Program-made: the position numbers and the translations under genes
In this document: piece after piece, positions 9,702 to 19,298 of the stretch
How the letters are laid out: each line of letters opens with the position of its first letter
How positions within the stretch are numbered: position 1 is the stretch's first letter
Notes under the pieces: generated by a model
Told to the model about the DNA's origin: nothing
The model's database searches: none
The model's input: only the letters and a program-made list of their open reading frames with translations
Assembly: GCA_024642705.1 (NCBI GenBank)
Contig: JAHEAQ010000016.1
Location: 1 to 64,000, forward strand
From: Bacteroidota bacterium
Lineage (GTDB): Bacteria > Bacteroidota > Bacteroidia > Chitinophagales > Saprospiraceae
Length of the DNA: 64,000 bases
Direction: 5' to 3'

Positions 9702-10436
9702 ATGGAAAGCCGAAATATTGCATACTATTTGGAAGATTTGAACAGGGTCCGTGATTTGAGTTTTGAGAAACTTGGTCAATGGAAAGAAATGTATCCTTAT
9801 AGCCAAATGGTTCATTTTTTAATGGCAAAAAAATTCCAATTAGAAGGCTTAATAGATGATATGAAAGTTTTTCATACTGCAGCATTTTATTCCGTAGATA
9901 GAGAACATTTATTCGAACGAATGACCAATTCTGAATGCGAATCGATTACTGACTCTACTTCAATAACTAGATCAGAATTGGAATTAATTCCTGAAAGTGA
10001 AATCGTATCAGCATTACCAAATAAAGAACAATTTGTGGAACAATCATTAGAAGTTGAAAACTTAACTAAAATGAAAAAAGAAACAAATATTCAAAAACCA
10101 GAAATTGAGGATAAACTTTCATCTTTCGCGAAGTGGCTAGGAAGTTTACAAAATGTTTCTTTGGAGGCTCCAAAAGTAAAAAACAAAGTAAAAAAAGATA
10201 AAAAGAAACCTTTAAAGAAGTTAAAGAAAAACACAAAGAAAGACAACCTTGCAGTTCTAATTGAAAAAAGCGTTGTAAAAGACGATGAAATTGTTTCTGA
10301 AACATTGGCCAAAATTTTAGCTAGTCAAGGCCATAAAGAGAAAGCTATTAAAATGTATCGAAAGTTAAGTTTGATTTTTCCAGAAAAAAGTAGTTTCTTT
10401 GCAACTCAAATTGAAAATTTAAATAATTCGAATTAA
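9702..10436 (+). CDS. Hypothetical protein with lysine-rich middle and TPR-like C-terminus
   Basis: I do not recognise a named family. The best start is ATG at 9702 (protein starts MESRNIAYYL, 244 residues); an upstream TTG at 9693 would overlap lptE and adds only three residues. The N-terminal 70 residues are helical and aromatic-rich (SFEKLGQWKEMYPYSQMVHFLMAKK). The middle carries a very basic stretch of KK and KKP repeats (about residues 150-185). The last 50 residues resemble one TPR (ETLAKILASQGHKEKAIKMY). No signal peptide or membrane segment is present. It sits 2 bases after lptE and 1 base before secG, so it belongs to this envelope-linked operon. Proteins of this shape occur at this place in other Bacteroidota. 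Confidence 0.7.
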   Translation: MESRNIAYYLEDLNRVRDLSFEKLGQWKEMYPYSQMVHFLMAKKFQLEGLIDDMKVFHTAAFYSVDREHLFERMTNSECESITDSTSITRSELELIPESEIVSALPNKEQFVEQSLEVENLTKMKKETNIQKPEIEDKLSSFAKWLGSLQNVSLEAPKVKNKVKKDKKKPLKKLKKNTKKDNLAVLIEKSVVKDDEIVSETLAKILASQGHKEKAIKMYRKLSLIFPEKSSFFATQIENLNNSN

Positions 10437-10437
10437 A

Positions 10438-10710
10438 ATGGTAAATTTTTTAACCGTAATTATCGCGTTAATATGCTTGCTTTTAACGTTAGTTGTACTC
10501 ATTCAAAACCCAAAAGGTGGTGGTGTTGATTCAACTTTTGGAGGTCAGGGAGCAAATCAAATGTTCGGAGCTGCGAAATCCTCAGATTTTATAGAAAAAT
10601 TAACTTGGGGTTTAGCAATTTCATTATTTGTACTTTGTATCATAACTGTCTTAGTTGTAAATACTCAATCAGGCGGAGTTATTGATGCACCACTCCAATC
10701 ACAAGGATAA
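10438..10710 (+). CDS. secG: Preprotein translocase subunit SecG
   Basis: SecG is the small membrane subunit of the SecYEG channel that supports SecA cycling. The 90-residue protein has two hydrophobic segments (about 2-21 and 52-74) around a loop containing the family signature LIQNPKGGGVDSTFGG and NQMFGAAKSSDFIEKLTW. It is the last gene of the miaB-lptE run and is followed immediately by a strong terminator. Confidence 0.95.
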   Translation: MVNFLTVIIALICLLLTLVVLIQNPKGGGVDSTFGGQGANQMFGAAKSSDFIEKLTWGLAISLFVLCIITVLVVNTQSGGVIDAPLQSQG

Positions 10711-10713
10711 ATA

Positions 10714-10748
10714 AAAAAAGCCACGCTTTGACAGTGTGGCTTTTTTTT
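10714..10748 (+). terminator. Intrinsic terminator after secG
   Basis: GCCAC (10720-10724) pairs with GTGGC (10736-10740), flanked by an A run and followed by eight T residues. This ends the miaB-secG transcript and separates it from groES. Confidence 0.85.
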
Positions 10749-10828
10749 GTCAATATGGCAATCTTGGCTGAAATATGGTCAGTTAATTTCAGCAAATAAA
10801 AAAACTTCATTTTTATCATGCTAAAATG

Positions 10829-10858
10829 TCAGTCTTTATGCCTTGGCATGGTAACTGA
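10829..10858. promoter_or_regulatory. Symmetric operator-like dyad upstream of groES
   Basis: A perfect nested dyad of 30 bases: TCAGT, 4 bases, ATGCC, TT, GGCAT, 4 bases, ACTGA. Both arm pairs are exact and the spacers are symmetric about the centre, which is typical of a dimeric regulator site. It lies 60 bases before the groES start. It is not the CIRCE sequence used by HrcA. The right half also resembles a degraded sigma54 promoter (TGGCAT then CTGA at the -12 position), a weaker reading. Confidence 0.5.
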
Positions 10859-10918
10859 TGGATTACAACTGTAAGTTAATTATTAAACTTAATTGTCTAA
10901 CTAAAAACAAATTATTAT

Positions 10919-11182
10919 ATGAAGCCAATCAACGATAGAGTGGTAATTAAGCCTGCTCCGGCAGAAGAGAAAACTAAAGGTGGAATTATTATTCCTGATA
11001 CTGCAAAAGAAAAACCACAAAGAGGTGAGGTAATTGCTGTTGGACCTGGAAAGGACGGAAATCTAATGACAGTAACAAAAGGAGATATAGTTCTATATGG
11101 TAAATATGCTGGTCAAGAACTTAATTATGAAGGTGCAGATTACCTTATCATGAGAGAAGATGACATTCTTGTTGTTCTTTAA
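10919..11182 (+). CDS. groES: Co-chaperonin GroES
   Basis: The 10-kDa lid of the GroEL folding chamber. The 87-residue sequence begins [21 protein letters not shown], modestly broken here by the mobile-loop region [16 protein letters not shown], and ends with a typical [10 protein letters not shown] and [11 protein letters not shown]. Length is slightly short but normal for Bacteroidota. It is 49 bases upstream of groEL, and the operator-like dyad at 10829-10858 lies upstream. Confidence 0.97.
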   Translation: MKPINDRVVIKPAPAEEKTKGGIIIPDTAKEKPQRGEVIAVGPGKDGNLMTVTKGDIVLYGKYAGQELNYEGADYLIMREDDILVVL

Positions 11183-11231
11183 TTAACTCCTATTCAACTT
11201 AACATTTTATTTAACAAAAAAAAATTAAAAT

Positions 11232-12869
11232 ATGTCTAAAGAGATTAGCTTTAATTCCGATGCTCGTGCAAAGCTAAAATCAGGTATTGATGCTTTAGCT
11301 AACGCAGTTAAAGTAACATTGGGACCTAAAGGAAGAAATGTAATTATTCAAAAAAGTTTTGGTGCTCCAACTATTACGAAAGATGGTGTTACTGTTGCGA
11401 AAGAAATAGAATTGGAAAACCCAGTTGAAAATATGGGTGCGCAAATGGTTAAAGAAGTTGCTTCAAAAACTGCAGATCTTGCAGGTGATGGAACAACGAC
11501 AGCAACTGTTCTAGCTCAAGCAATGGTAGCTGCAGGTATGAAAAACGTAACAGCTGGTGCCAATCCAATGGATTTGAAAAGAGGAATCGATAAAGCAGTT
11601 AAAGCTGTGATTGAAAACCTAAAACAACAAACCGAGATCATTGGTGATGATTACAATAAAATAAAACAAGTTGGTTCTATTTCTGCCAATAATGATGAAG
11701 AAATAGGTTCATTAATTGCTGATGCGATGAAAAGAGTTTCTAAAGATGGTGTAATTACTGTTGAAGAAGCTAAAGGAACAGATACATATGTTGACGAAGT
11801 TTTAGGTATGCAATTTGACAGAGGATATTTGTCTCCGTATTTTGTTACCAATGCAGAAGATATGCTTTGTGAATATGAAAATGCTTATATTCTAATTCAC
11901 GATAAGAAGATATCTAACATGCAAGATATTCTTCCAATATTGGAAAAAGCTGTTGGTTCTAACAGACCACTTTTAATCATTGCAGAAGATATCGAAAGTC
12001 AAGCACTTGGAGTATTGGTTGTAAATAGATTAAGAGCACAATTGAAAATTGTTGCAGTAAAAGCTCCAGGATTTGGTGATAGAAGAAAAGCAATGCTTGA
12101 AGATATTGCCATTCTAACGGGAGGAACTGTTATTTCAGAAGAACAAGGTTACAAATTAGAAAATGCTGAACTTGATCATTTAGGAACTGCAGAAAAAATT
12201 ACCATCGACAAAGACAATACAACTATTGTAAATGGTGGTGGTCAAAACGAAGGAATTCAAGCAAGAATTAATCAGATCAAATCTCAAATAGAGACTACGA
12301 CGTCTGACTATGATAGAGAAAAATTGCAAGAAAGATTGGCAAAATTAGCTGGTGGTGTTGCAGTTCTTCATGTAGGTGCAGCAACGGAAGTTGAAATGAA
12401 AGAGAAAAAGGATAGAGTGGATGATGCTCTTCATGCTACAAGAGCAGCTGTAGAAGAAGGTATTGTTGCCGGTGGTGGTGTTGCACTAGTAAGAGCAATG
12501 TCCTCTTTGGATAATGTAAAAGGATTGAACGAAGATGAAAACATTGGAATTCAAATCGTTAAAAAAGCATTAGAGGCTCCATTAAGAATAATATCTGAAA
12601 ATGCTGGTGTTGAAGGTTCTGTTGTTTTGAGAGAAGTTCAATCTAAGAAAGGTTCTTACGGTTATAATGCAAGAACTGATGTTTTTGAAGATCTTAAAAA
12701 AGCTGGAGTAATTGATCCAACTAAAGTAACTAGAATTGCATTAGAAAATGCAGGTTCAATTGCTGGTATGATATTAACTACCGAATGTGTTATCAATGAC
12801 AAACCAACTGAAGACGCAGGTGGTCATGCTCATTCACATGGAGGTGGCGGAATGCCAGGTATGATGTAA
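11232..12869 (+). CDS. groL: Chaperonin GroEL
   Basis: The 60-kDa ATP-dependent folding chaperonin. All signatures are present: TLGPKGRNV, the ATP-binding [12 protein letters not shown], the apical domain LSPYFVTN, and a final GGMPGMM tail in place of long GGM repeats. At 545 residues it is full length. It is co-transcribed with groES and closed by the terminator at 12895-12924. Confidence 0.98.
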   Translation: MSKEISFNSDARAKLKSGIDALANAVKVTLGPKGRNVIIQKSFGAPTITKDGVTVAKEIELENPVENMGAQMVKEVASKTADLAGDGTTTATVLAQAMVAAGMKNVTAGANPMDLKRGIDKAVKAVIENLKQQTEIIGDDYNKIKQVGSISANNDEEIGSLIADAMKRVSKDGVITVEEAKGTDTYVDEVLGMQFDRGYLSPYFVTNAEDMLCEYENAYILIHDKKISNMQDILPILEKAVGSNRPLLIIAEDIESQALGVLVVNRLRAQLKIVAVKAPGFGDRRKAMLEDIAILTGGTVISEEQGYKLENAELDHLGTAEKITIDKDNTTIVNGGGQNEGIQARINQIKSQIETTTSDYDREKLQERLAKLAGGVAVLHVGAATEVEMKEKKDRVDDALHATRAAVEEGIVAGGGVALVRAMSSLDNVKGLNEDENIGIQIVKKALEAPLRIISENAGVEGSVVLREVQSKKGSYGYNARTDVFEDLKKAGVIDPTKVTRIALENAGSIAGMILTTECVINDKPTEDAGGHAHSHGGGGMPGMM

Positions 12870-12894
12870 TAATTCACAAAAGTGATATATGGAA

Positions 12895-12924
12895 GGGAAG
12901 CAACATGTTTGTTTCCCTTTTTTT
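12895..12924 (+). terminator. Intrinsic terminator after groEL
   Basis: GGGAAGCAA (12895-12903) pairs with TTGTTTCCC (12909-12917) with one G-U pair, loop of 5, followed by seven T residues. Confidence 0.88.
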
Positions 12925-13146
12925 ATGCCTTTTCAAATCAAAAAATCTCAATAAAAACGTGTCTTTTGAGTTATTAATGCGAATGTTATTGATATAGATT
13001 AATCCTCATTTCTTGCATGCTTGTCCATAATTCTCCATTGAAATTAATTAACATTCTATTTTTACTATAATTTTTTTGATATTTATAACCACGAATTCAA
13101 TTATTTTCTATTCAAAAAACTTTTTGTACTTCAAAATAAAATAACA

Positions 13147-16100
13147 ATGAGACATTTTTTATTCATTTTAATTCCATTTTTTCTCGCTATTAACTCTGCA
13201 TTTTCTCAGGAAACGAGACTATTAAGGTCTCCTGACATCAATGAAAGTCATATTACATTTGCTTATGGCGGTGATATTTGGATTACAACTCTAGGTGATC
13301 AATCGACTTTAAGATTAACTAGTACTCCTGCAGTAGAAAGTAACCCTCATTTGTCTCCTGATGGAAAGACTGTAGCTTTTACTTCAAACAGATCCGGATC
13401 TGATGCAATATATACGGTTTCAATTAATGGAGGAAGTCCAAAAAGACTAACATTCCACCCAAGTCAATCTATAGCTATTGGGTGGACTCCAGATGGTTCG
13501 AAAGTCTTGTTTGCTTCTTCAAGAGACGCTGCTCCCTCCCGTTATAATAGGTTATGGACTGTTAATAAGGATGGTGGTCCCTCTGAATTATTATCCAATC
13601 AATGGGGAAATGATGGATCTTATTCTGAAAATGGTAAAAATATTGTCTTACAACCTGTTTCAAGATGGGATTCTGAATGGAGAGGTTATCGAGGTGGTCA
13701 AAATTCTCCATTAATTATTTTGAATCTAACAGATAATACAGAAACAATCATTCCTAACGACGAAAGAACAATCGATATCCATCCCATTTGGATAAAAAAT
13801 CAAATTTATTTTCTTTCTGATAGAGATAAAACTTCAAACATCTGGGCATACAATACAGATACAAAAGAAATTAAACAAATAACAAAATTTAAGGGATCAG
13901 ATATTAAATGGTTGGCAGGAAAGAATAAAAATCTTTGTTTCGAAAGAGAAGGTTTTGTGCATATTTTCGATTTGACTACCAATAAATCAGAAAAGATAAA
14001 AATCGAATTAACTGGAGATTTCCCTTGGGCAGAAACTAAATGGGAGGATGTTAGTGGCGACGCTCGTTCTGCAGTTCTTTCCCCAAATGCAAAAAGGGTT
14101 ATAATAGAATCTCGGGGAGAGATATTTACTGTTCCTGCTGAAAATGGAAACACAAGAAATATTACTTTATCCTCTGATGCTGCTGATCGATCGCCACTTT
14201 GGTCGCCAAAAGGAGATCAAATTGCTTGGTTTTCTGATCAAAGTAAAAAAGGATATGAATTGATTATTGCTGATCAAGATGGGATTTCTAATATTAAGAA
14301 AATATCCATTGGAATTTCAAAATTAGCATGGGAACCCACTTGGTCTCCAGATGGTAAATTTATCGCTTTTGCAGACGATGATGTTAGAATTCAAGTTATA
14401 GAATTAGCAAGTGGCATTATAACAACTGCTGATGTTGGAGGGACGAATCTTGAAAGGGGTGATCAAGGCATCACTTGGTCTCCAGATTCCGAATGGTTGG
14501 CTTATTCAAAAACTGGCCTAAATGGATTTAGACAGATTTTTGTGTGGTCAATCACTGAAAAAAAAGCATATGCAATGACTAATTCGTTTGCTGATTCTTT
14601 TTCTCCAGCTTGGGATATGGATAAAAAACACATGTATTTTTTGGCTAGTACAGATTTGGCATTAAGTTCAGGTTGGGCAAATACAAGTTCCATGACTTCA
14701 AGACCTGAATATGCTGGATATGTAATTAACCTAAAAAATGGTGAACCATCGCCATTCAAACCTTTGAGTGATGAAGAAGAGGTTAAAAAAGAAGAAAAGA
14801 CAGATACAGATTCTATAAAAGTGAACACTGACGAAAATAAGTTGGAAAAAGAAGATCTTGAACTACCCGAAAAGAAAGAAACTGTCAAAGAAGAGAAAAA
14901 AGAAGAAAAAATTACCATTGATTTTGACAATATCGAAAGAAGAACAATGGCACTTCCTATTGACGTTGCAAATTATGTTGGCATGCTAACTGGGCCCTCT
15001 GGGAATGTTTTTATTGCGGAAAGAAAACCAAACACAAGTGGTATAACTTTGCAAAAGTACAGTTTAGAAGATCGTAAATCAAAAGAATTTTTAAGCGGTG
15101 TAGGACAAGCCAGTGTTAGTTTTGACGCTCAAAACATGATTGCAAGAGTAGGTGGTTCATGGAAAATCTTTAAAACTTCTGGACCAAAAGCTGACGAAGG
15201 AAAATCCTTAAAAGTAGATTTGCAAATAAAATTAGATCGGCAGCAGGAATGGAAACAAATTTTTGAGGAAGCATGGCGATATGAAAGGGATTATTTTTAT
15301 GATCCTAATCTTCATGGTAGAAATTGGGATGATGTGCATTCAAGATATGCTCCATTAGTTCCATTTATCAAACACCGTGCTGATTTAACATATATTTTAG
15401 ATCAAGTTAATGGAGAATTATCGGTTGGTCATAGTTTTGTATTTGGTGGAGATTATCCTGAAACAGACAAAGACAAAGTTGGACTCTTGGGTGCAGATTT
15501 AGTCCAAGACAATGGATATTGGAAAATAACCAGAATATATACTACTGAGAGCTGGAATCCAGAATTATCAAGTCCACTTGATCGTCCAGATGTAAATATT
15601 AAAGAAGGATATTACCTCGTTGGGATTAATGGTAAAGAACTGACTTCTGGAATGGATCCATTTCAATTTTTAGATGGTACTCTTGACCAAATCACTTCCA
15701 TTCATATAAATTCTGAACCAAACTTTAAAGATGCTTGGAAAGAAAATGTCAAACCTATAAGAAGTGAAAATGCATTAAGACAAAGAGCTTGGGTTGAAGA
15801 TAACAGGAGATTAGTTGATAAATTATCAAATGGTCAATTAGCATATGTATGGGTTCCAAATACTGGTGGTCCAGGATTTGTATCTTTCAACAGATATTTA
15901 TTTGCACAACAAGATAAGAAGGGTGCAATAATTGACGAAAGATTTAATGGGGGCGGCTTGTTAGATGATTATATGGTGGATTTATTAACAAGAGAAATTA
16001 GGGCTGCTTTGACCAATGAAGTTCCTAATGGCGTTCCTCTGAGACTTCCAGGTGGAATATTAGGTCCAAAAGTTCTTCTAATTAACGAAATGGCAGGTTC

Positions 16101-16446
16101 AGGTGGCGACTTTTTCCCTTGGGTATTCAGACAACAAAAAGCTGGTGCATTAATTGGAAAAAGAACTTGGGGTGGTCTTGTAAAATCATCCGTTCATTAC
16201 GGACTTGTAGATGGTGGAGCACTTACCGCCCCAGACAATGCTGTTTTTGATCCTGTTAATGGAAAATGGATTGCTGAAAATGAAGGTGTACCTCCAGATA
16301 TAGAAGTTCGACAAGATGCTATTTCATTAGCCCAAGGTAAGGACCCACAATTGGAAAGAGCAGTAACAGAATTACTCAAAACACTTTCTAAAATTAATGA
16401 GCAAAAAATTGTTCCGCCTGCATTTTCAAAGCCTGCAAAACAATAA
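13147..16446 (+). CDS. Tricorn-type S41 peptidase, secreted
   Basis: A 1099-residue periplasmic or surface protease with signal peptide (ending NSAFSQ). The first half is a beta-propeller of TolB-like WD40/PD40 units (repeated SPDGKTVAF, TPDGSKVLF, SPKGDQIAW, SPDGKFIAF). A lysine/glutamate-rich linker occupies about residues 540-595. A PDZ-like domain (GYYLVGINGKEL) follows near 820, then the S41 catalytic core with the nucleophile serine in MAGSGGDFFPW (about 985) and GKRTWGG. This is the tricorn arrangement: the propeller gates peptides into the protease. It likely degrades peptides outside the cytoplasm. It stands alone, with no tricorn interacting factors nearby. Confidence 0.92.
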   Translation: MRHFLFILIPFFLAINSAFSQETRLLRSPDINESHITFAYGGDIWITTLGDQSTLRLTSTPAVESNPHLSPDGKTVAFTSNRSGSDAIYTVSINGGSPKRLTFHPSQSIAIGWTPDGSKVLFASSRDAAPSRYNRLWTVNKDGGPSELLSNQWGNDGSYSENGKNIVLQPVSRWDSEWRGYRGGQNSPLIILNLTDNTETIIPNDERTIDIHPIWIKNQIYFLSDRDKTSNIWAYNTDTKEIKQITKFKGSDIKWLAGKNKNLCFEREGFVHIFDLTTNKSEKIKIELTGDFPWAETKWEDVSGDARSAVLSPNAKRVIIESRGEIFTVPAENGNTRNITLSSDAADRSPLWSPKGDQIAWFSDQSKKGYELIIADQDGISNIKKISIGISKLAWEPTWSPDGKFIAFADDDVRIQVIELASGIITTADVGGTNLERGDQGITWSPDSEWLAYSKTGLNGFRQIFVWSITEKKAYAMTNSFADSFSPAWDMDKKHMYFLASTDLALSSGWANTSSMTSRPEYAGYVINLKNGEPSPFKPLSDEEEVKKEEKTDTDSIKVNTDENKLEKEDLELPEKKETVKEEKKEEKITIDFDNIERRTMALPIDVANYVGMLTGPSGNVFIAERKPNTSGITLQKYSLEDRKSKEFLSGVGQASVSFDAQNMIARVGGSWKIFKTSGPKADEGKSLKVDLQIKLDRQQEWKQIFEEAWRYERDYFYDPNLHGRNWDDVHSRYAPLVPFIKHRADLTYILDQVNGELSVGHSFVFGGDYPETDKDKVGLLGADLVQDNGYWKITRIYTTESWNPELSSPLDRPDVNIKEGYYLVGINGKELTSGMDPFQFLDGTLDQITSIHINSEPNFKDAWKENVKPIRSENALRQRAWVEDNRRLVDKLSNGQLAYVWVPNTGGPGFVSFNRYLFAQQDKKGAIIDERFNGGGLLDDYMVDLLTREIRAALTNEVPNGVPLRLPGGILGPKVLLINEMAGSGGDFFPWVFRQQKAGALIGKRTWGGLVKSSVHYGLVDGGALTAPDNAVFDPVNGKWIAENEGVPPDIEVRQDAISLAQGKDPQLERAVTELLKTLSKINEQKIVPPAFSKPAKQ

Positions 16447-16685
16447 CATAAAAGTAAAATATAAAAAGAAAGACGATTTACATAAAGAATTCTAAAAGGT
16501 CATGGACGCGGCATGGCATTAATTCTTTGTTTCTATTCTATTGCTATTGGAAATAATATTTAAGATATTTAGACTCAACTGATATTCAAACAATATTATT
16601 TATCCTACTTTATTAAATGAAATTTACCAAAAAGGTTTATTTAAATTAAGGTATTTGAAAATGTTTACAAGAAATAAATGGAAAA

Positions 16686-18224
16686 GTGATTCTGAAAAAA
16701 TCAATCATAATTTCAATTATAATTATAGCAACTTGTCCTAAACTGTTAGGTACAATACACTATATAACACCAAATGGTGCTGGACTTATGAATGGGAACA
16801 GTTGGGATAATGCATTGCCAGGAATATCACTCCAACTCACAATTGATGCCGCTTTAGCTGGTGACAGCATCTGGGTTTCCTGTGGCTCGTACAGACCCAC
16901 AACTTCAAATGATAGAAGTCTAGCGTTTCATATGAGAAATAATGTTTCTATTTTTGGAAGTTTCAATGCGAATGAAGCATTAGTTTCAGAAAGAGAATTT
17001 ACTTGCGGCCCTTGCAGTATATTAAATGGTAACATCGGTAATGTTAATGTTGCTACTGATAACTCTTATACTATAATTGTTAATATTGGATTGGACCATT
17101 CGGCGATTCTTGATGGATTTGAAATAAGCGGTGGCTACGATAATCGTTCCATTAATTCAATCGAAGCAGGACTTGGTGGCGGCATCTATAATGGAGGTTC
17201 AGGGGCAGGAGGTGAAGGAGGAAATTGTAGCCCAACTTTTAGAAATTGTACCATTATCAATAATTATGCTGGGTACGGCGCAGGAATGTTCAATAATGGC
17301 CATCATAATGGTAATTCTGAACCCAACCTTTCAAATTGCATTTTTGCTAACAACAGAGCTTCAGTAGGAGGCGGTGGAATGGATAGTTATGGTTGGGATA
17401 ATGGAAATGTAGCACCATCATTGACGAATTGTCTTTTTTATGGTAATATTTCTGATGATAGGGCTGGCGCAATGTATTGTTGGGGAGGAAGAGGAGGAAA
17501 TTGCAATCCCACCATCGTTAATTCAGCATTTATTAACAATACTTCTCCAAATATAGCAGGAGGCATAATTGTTGATAATTCAGACGATTTAGATGGTTTG
17601 CCTCCTTTCAATGGCAATGCTGTAATTGATATAAGTAATTCCATTCTTTGGGGCAATACTTCAGGTTCAGGTCCGCAATTTTTCATTTTGGGTACTGGAA
17701 ACTTCAATGCTGTTTACTCCAACATAGATACTGTGGGCCAAACTTTAGCTCATCCCATTTCTGGACCTGGAACAGGAAATATTTTCATCAACCCCCAATT
17801 TCAAAATATAAATAATGCGATTGGTAATGATGGGTGTTGGATGACATTGGATGATGGTTTAAAGCTTCAGATTATCTCAGAATGCATAAATGCTGGAAAT
17901 ACTAGTTTAGGAGTTTCTCCTGAATTGTCATTTAATTCCAGGATTTCTGGAGCTGCAATTGATATAGGTCCATATGAATTTGATCTTCCAGAATCTGTAA
18001 CATGGACTGGAATCAATGGAAATGATTGGTTTGATGTTCAAAATTGGAACCCAACCAGAGTCCCAGATTCATTACAAATTATTACTATTCCAGGAATTGA
18101 AACCACTCCAAACCAACCAATTCTCCAAGAAATTAATGCTTTTTGTAAAGAACTTTTATTGCATGAAAATGCTTCTTTTCAGATTGTATCCCCAGGAATG
18201 TTGCATGTGAAAGGGCAGGAATGA
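16686..18224 (+). CDS. Secreted right-handed beta-helix repeat protein
   Basis: A 512-residue protein with an N-terminal hydrophobic signal (about 1-20). The start is GTG at 16686; no in-frame ATG precedes the signal. Residues about 130-330 are glycine/asparagine-rich parallel beta-helix coils with NCTIINNYA, NCIFANNRAS, NCLFYGNIS and NSAFINNTS repeats, as in chlamydial polymorphic outer-membrane and Bacteroidota surface proteins. Near residue 440 comes a TWTGINGNDWFDVQNW domain common in Bacteroidota surface proteins. The protein stops soon after, at GMLHVKGQE, without the type IX sorting domain usually found at the end of such proteins. It may be truncated or use another export route. Confidence 0.75.
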   Translation: MILKKSIIISIIIIATCPKLLGTIHYITPNGAGLMNGNSWDNALPGISLQLTIDAALAGDSIWVSCGSYRPTTSNDRSLAFHMRNNVSIFGSFNANEALVSEREFTCGPCSILNGNIGNVNVATDNSYTIIVNIGLDHSAILDGFEISGGYDNRSINSIEAGLGGGIYNGGSGAGGEGGNCSPTFRNCTIINNYAGYGAGMFNNGHHNGNSEPNLSNCIFANNRASVGGGGMDSYGWDNGNVAPSLTNCLFYGNISDDRAGAMYCWGGRGGNCNPTIVNSAFINNTSPNIAGGIIVDNSDDLDGLPPFNGNAVIDISNSILWGNTSGSGPQFFILGTGNFNAVYSNIDTVGQTLAHPISGPGTGNIFINPQFQNINNAIGNDGCWMTLDDGLKLQIISECINAGNTSLGVSPELSFNSRISGAAIDIGPYEFDLPESVTWTGINGNDWFDVQNWNPTRVPDSLQIITIPGIETTPNQPILQEINAFCKELLLHENASFQIVSPGMLHVKGQE

Positions 18225-18238
18225 AAATGTGATTCTCC

Positions 18239-19297
18239 TTAATTTTTTTCACTTAACATCATTAGAAATATTAAAAAATCTGGCAGGCTTTTAGAATGAT
18301 CTTTTGAAATTTTATAATACCACCCAATTTTTGGTAAAATTGGAATTTTATGAGTCTCCACAAACTCTATTAATGTTCCATCGGGATCTTCGGTATAAGC
18401 AAATCTTCCAGCTGCTTTACCCATATCAAAACTATCTGAACTATCAACCGTAAATTCAAATCTTTTAAGTTCACAAAAATTCTTGAAGTGGTCCATTCCT
18501 TGAACATCAAAGCACAAATGAATAAATCCCTGATCGCCCCAATACCTGTCTTGAAAAATGGGAGTTGTTTCTCTGCCATTCACCTCTATTAATTCAATTT
18601 CATTGTTGCCTAACAGTTTGGCAAATGGTCCAGTTCTCTCTTTTTTATGTTTTAATATTACTCGTCTATACTTAAACTTGCCATCAGACATTTTATCAAG
18701 GTCATCAAAAGATCCTTGTTTTATTTCACCAATGACGTCGAAATTTAAAATTTCACTGTAAAATAAAATGGATTTTTCGATATTTGACACGCCTATTGAA
18801 ACACCATAAACACCTCCCTGTTTTGAAATATTCTTTGATTTGTACCAATTTTCTGATTCTATCAATTGCACATAATTTCCAAAAGGATCCTGAAATGCAA
18901 ATGATTTTTTGTCCATCACATTCTCCGTTATAGCATATTGAATTACTGCATTAGTTTGGCTTATTTTGTCATATGCGTCATGGATATTTGAAACTTTCAT
19001 TTTTAACATAAAAATGCCAGGGTCACCAGGTCGTAATTTGTTTTTTGGAGGGAGGGATTCCCTGGATTTAAATTGCCAAAATTCTATTCCACCACCTCCA
19101 TTTTTATTTAGAGCTAATATAGCGTGACGTTTTTGAACTTTGTTTCCAGTATAGTCAATCATTAGTGGCGCATCTGCAATTTCATCAAATACAGGCACAT
19201 TCATTTTCAAATTTGCTCTATACCAACTCCAAACTTCATTTACATTTTTCGATCCAATGCCAACTTGTTGGATACTGCTAATATTATATTTTTCCAA
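18239..19297 (-). CDS. Two-domain VOC (glyoxalase/dioxygenase) family protein
   Basis: A 352-residue protein made of two vicinal-oxygen-chelate domains. Domain 1 has QQVGIGSKNVNEVWSWYR and FQDPFGNYVQLIES; domain 2 has GVYGVSIGVSNIEKSILFYS, GFIHLCFDV and TEDPDGTLIEFVE. Size and double-VOC architecture resemble 4-hydroxyphenylpyruvate dioxygenase and extradiol dioxygenases, but the C-terminal HPPD signature is not evident, so the substrate is open. Candidate metal ligands are the histidine in FIHLCF and the glutamate in LIEFVE. Its start lies one base past the stop of the oxoamine synthase, so it is translated with that operon and may act on a product of it. Confidence 0.75.
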   Translation of the reverse strand: MEKYNISSIQQVGIGSKNVNEVWSWYRANLKMNVPVFDEIADAPLMIDYTGNKVQKRHAILALNKNGGGGIEFWQFKSRESLPPKNKLRPGDPGIFMLKMKVSNIHDAYDKISQTNAVIQYAITENVMDKKSFAFQDPFGNYVQLIESENWYKSKNISKQGGVYGVSIGVSNIEKSILFYSEILNFDVIGEIKQGSFDDLDKMSDGKFKYRRVILKHKKERTGPFAKLLGNNEIELIEVNGRETTPIFQDRYWGDQGFIHLCFDVQGMDHFKNFCELKRFEFTVDSSDSFDMGKAAGRFAYTEDPDGTLIEFVETHKIPILPKIGWYYKISKDHSKSLPDFLIFLMMLSEKN

Positions 19298-19298
19298 A

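Noticed and set aside
10841-10860. A sigma54-type promoter before groES.
   Set aside because: TGGCAT with CTGA at the expected spacing lacks the needed GC at -12. The same bases are better explained as the right half of the perfect dyad.
14502-14930. A 142-codon minus-strand ORF in the tricorn gene.
   Set aside because: Serine/phenylalanine-rich content comes from the complement of the Lys/Glu-rich linker of the real gene.
16484-16528. An AAAGAATT/AATTCTTT inverted repeat after the tricorn gene.
   Set aside because: An 8-base AT-only stem with a 29-base loop and no T run is too weak for a terminator or operator.
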